Below, one piece after another: positions 6,386 to 7,332 of a stretch of DNA of 7,332 nt. A program made the position numbers and the translations under genes. The stretch lies in NCBI GenBank assembly GCA_903932755.1, contig CAIZHL010000404.1, positions 1 to 7,332 of the forward strand, given 5' to 3'. The number at the start of each line of letters is the position of its first letter. Within the stretch, counting starts at the first letter, position 1. This DNA comes from an uncultured beta proteobacterium (lineage in GTDB: Bacteria; Pseudomonadota; Gammaproteobacteria; Burkholderiales; Rhodocyclaceae). The notes beneath the pieces were generated by a model, which worked only from the letters and a program-made list of their open reading frames with translations, had not been told where the DNA came from and made no database searches.

Positions 6386-6997
6386 CTAGTTGACAACCAA
6401 CAGTTGATGATGACTCAGACTCACCCGTGTGTCGGCTCCGAGCAGTTGCATCAGGACGACGACCCTTTCCTGGGAAACACCCGATATCAGCCCTTCAAGC
6501 CCCGACAACGGGCCATCGACGACGCGAACCAGCTCACCGCGCTGGAAGGGGCTGATCTCTTCATCTCCGGACTGGTTCCAGCGGGCTTCGAAATCGACAA
6601 TGCTGCTCAAGGTCTCCGGCCGCATTACGGCGGGTTCCTGGCCATAACGCACGATGGTCACGACGCCCAGGGTGGAACGCACCGGGGCAATCGAGTGGGC
6701 GCTTGATCCGGGTTGCAGAAAAAGATAGCGCGGAAACAGGGGTTCCATTTGCGCCTGCTGACGACCACGGATGCGTTTCAAGCGCTTGATCCGCGGCAGA
6801 TAGACGGTGTAGCCCTGGCGGGCAAGGTTCTCGCGCGCGGTCTGCTCCTGCCGGACTTTGGTATGTACGACGTACCACGGCAGGCTTGCCGCGAAAACTC
6901 CGTCATCGGGTAGGGGCAGAGGCAGACAAACGGTTGCCGCGAGACCGCGCCCGGGGGTCTTGCGCAGCTCAGCCACCGTTTCGTGTAGCGGGCTCAT
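6386..6997 (-). CDS. RfaH/NusG-family transcription elongation factor
   Basis: A specialised NusG paralogue that binds elongating RNA polymerase and suppresses pausing and termination in long polysaccharide operons. The NGN domain spans about residues 40-137: WYVVHTK (41-47), EPLFPRYLFL (85-94) and GVVTIVRYG (111-119), matching E. coli RfaH WYLLYCK, EPLFPNYLFV and GVSHFVRFG. The KOW domain (about 152-203) contains RGELVRVVDGPLSGLEG. By hand alignment E. coli RfaH K10 corresponds to K47, R23 to R60, and the interdomain salt-bridge pair E48/R138 to E85 and, with one gap, R178; H20 is N57 and R73 is L110. The protein has 203 residues against 162 in E. coli, mainly because of a 39-residue Pro- and Leu-containing N-terminal extension of unknown role. 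The start overlaps the regulator stop as ATGA. An ops-like site follows the gene. It is clearly not housekeeping NusG by context. Confidence 0.88.
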   Translation of the reverse strand: MSPLHETVAELRKTPGRGLAATVCLPLPLPDDGVFAASLPWYVVHTKVRQEQTARENLARQGYTVYLPRIKRLKRIRGRQQAQMEPLFPRYLFLQPGSSAHSIAPVRSTLGVVTIVRYGQEPAVMRPETLSSIVDFEARWNQSGDEEISPFQRGELVRVVDGPLSGLEGLISGVSQERVVVLMQLLGADTRVSLSHHQLLVVN

Positions 6998-7326
6998 ATC
7001 GTGGCGTTTCTTTCGGCATCCTGCCGCAGCTCTTCGATCTCCTTGCGGATGGCTTCGTATTCAGCAACCTTGTGCTTCAGAAAGCTGACGGTGAGAAGCA
7101 CCTTTGCCTCAATCCCGCTGGGCGTAAGCAGGTAGGTATAGGCGAGCTTGTTGTCATTGCGGCGGAAATTGTCCATCTTGACCAGGCCCTTCTGGACCAG
7201 TGCCCGCAGACAGTAGTTAGCCTTGCCCAGGCTGACGCCCATCTCTTTGGCCATTTCCCGCTGCTGAATTGCGGGGTTGGCCTCGATGAGCTTGAGCAGC
7301 TTGTATTGATGGGAGTCGGGGAACAC
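6994..7326 (-). CDS. MarR-family EPS-associated transcriptional regulator
   Basis: Small winged-helix DNA-binding protein of 110 residues, of the type often found at the head of exopolysaccharide clusters (MarR_EPS, TIGR04176 type). HQYKLLKLIEANPAIQQREM (6-25), then the recognition helix around VSLGKANYCLRALVQKGLVK (31-50), the wing around NFRRNDNKLAYTYLLTPSG (53-71), and a charged C-terminal helix from about 85 to 106 that looks like a short dimerising coiled coil. The start is GTG at 7326, which places HQYK at the usual distance from the N-terminus, but the frame is open to the window edge and only six upstream bases are visible, so the start and any promoter or ribosome site cannot be checked. 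It is translationally coupled to the rfaH-like gene by an ATGA overlap. It probably controls the polysaccharide operon, directly or through the elongation factor; target DNA is unknown. Confidence 0.87.
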   Translation of the reverse strand: MFPDSHQYKLLKLIEANPAIQQREMAKEMGVSLGKANYCLRALVQKGLVKMDNFRRNDNKLAYTYLLTPSGIEAKVLLTVSFLKHKVAEYEAIRKEIEELRQDAERNATI

Positions 7327-7332
7327 GATAAA

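Overview
All the genes in this window lie on the minus strand and are packed head to tail, so they read from the right edge to the left edge. The content is a regulatory head followed by a nonulosonic (pseudaminic) acid cluster. Protein style, high G+C and the pairing of an EPS-associated MarR-type regulator with an RfaH/NusG paralogue suggest a Gram-negative proteobacterium, most likely a betaproteobacterium. That placement is inferred from protein style only; there is no rRNA or other phylogenetic marker here.

Right end (about 6386-7326): a small winged-helix regulator and an RfaH-like transcription elongation factor overlap by an ATGA. Next (6153-6385) comes a leader of about 230 bases without an obvious gene. 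It carries an exact 12-base copy of the enterobacterial RfaH recruitment site (ops, the end of the JUMPstart element), oriented in the direction of transcription, with a 16-base perfect G+C-rich palindrome 6 bases before it. The factor and its probable DNA target therefore sit next to each other, just ahead of the genes the factor would control.

Middle and left (1-6152): an ABC exporter/flippase with fused membrane and ATPase domains, then pseB (UDP-GlcNAc 4,6-dehydratase), an RmlD-like NAD(P)-dependent reductase, pseC (aminotransferase), pseF (CMP-sugar activating enzyme) and the first 182 codons of a pseudaminic-acid-associated methylase, which is cut by the left edge. PseB and PseC would make the 4-amino sugar nucleotide and PseF would activate the finished nonulosonic acid. 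The methylase may decorate it, and the ABC protein probably moves a lipid-linked glycan across the membrane. The acetyltransferase (PseH), nucleotide-releasing hydrolase (PseG) and synthase (PseI) are not in the window and would be expected beyond the left edge. The RmlD-like reductase between pseB and pseC is not part of the textbook pathway and is the main biochemical puzzle.

Base composition changes along the cluster: a hand count gives 126 G+C in 300 bases for 121-420 (methylase) and 174 in 300 for 1801-2100 (pseC), which suggests a mosaic history for the left end. No tRNA, rRNA, CRISPR array, insertion sequence or convincing intrinsic terminator was seen.
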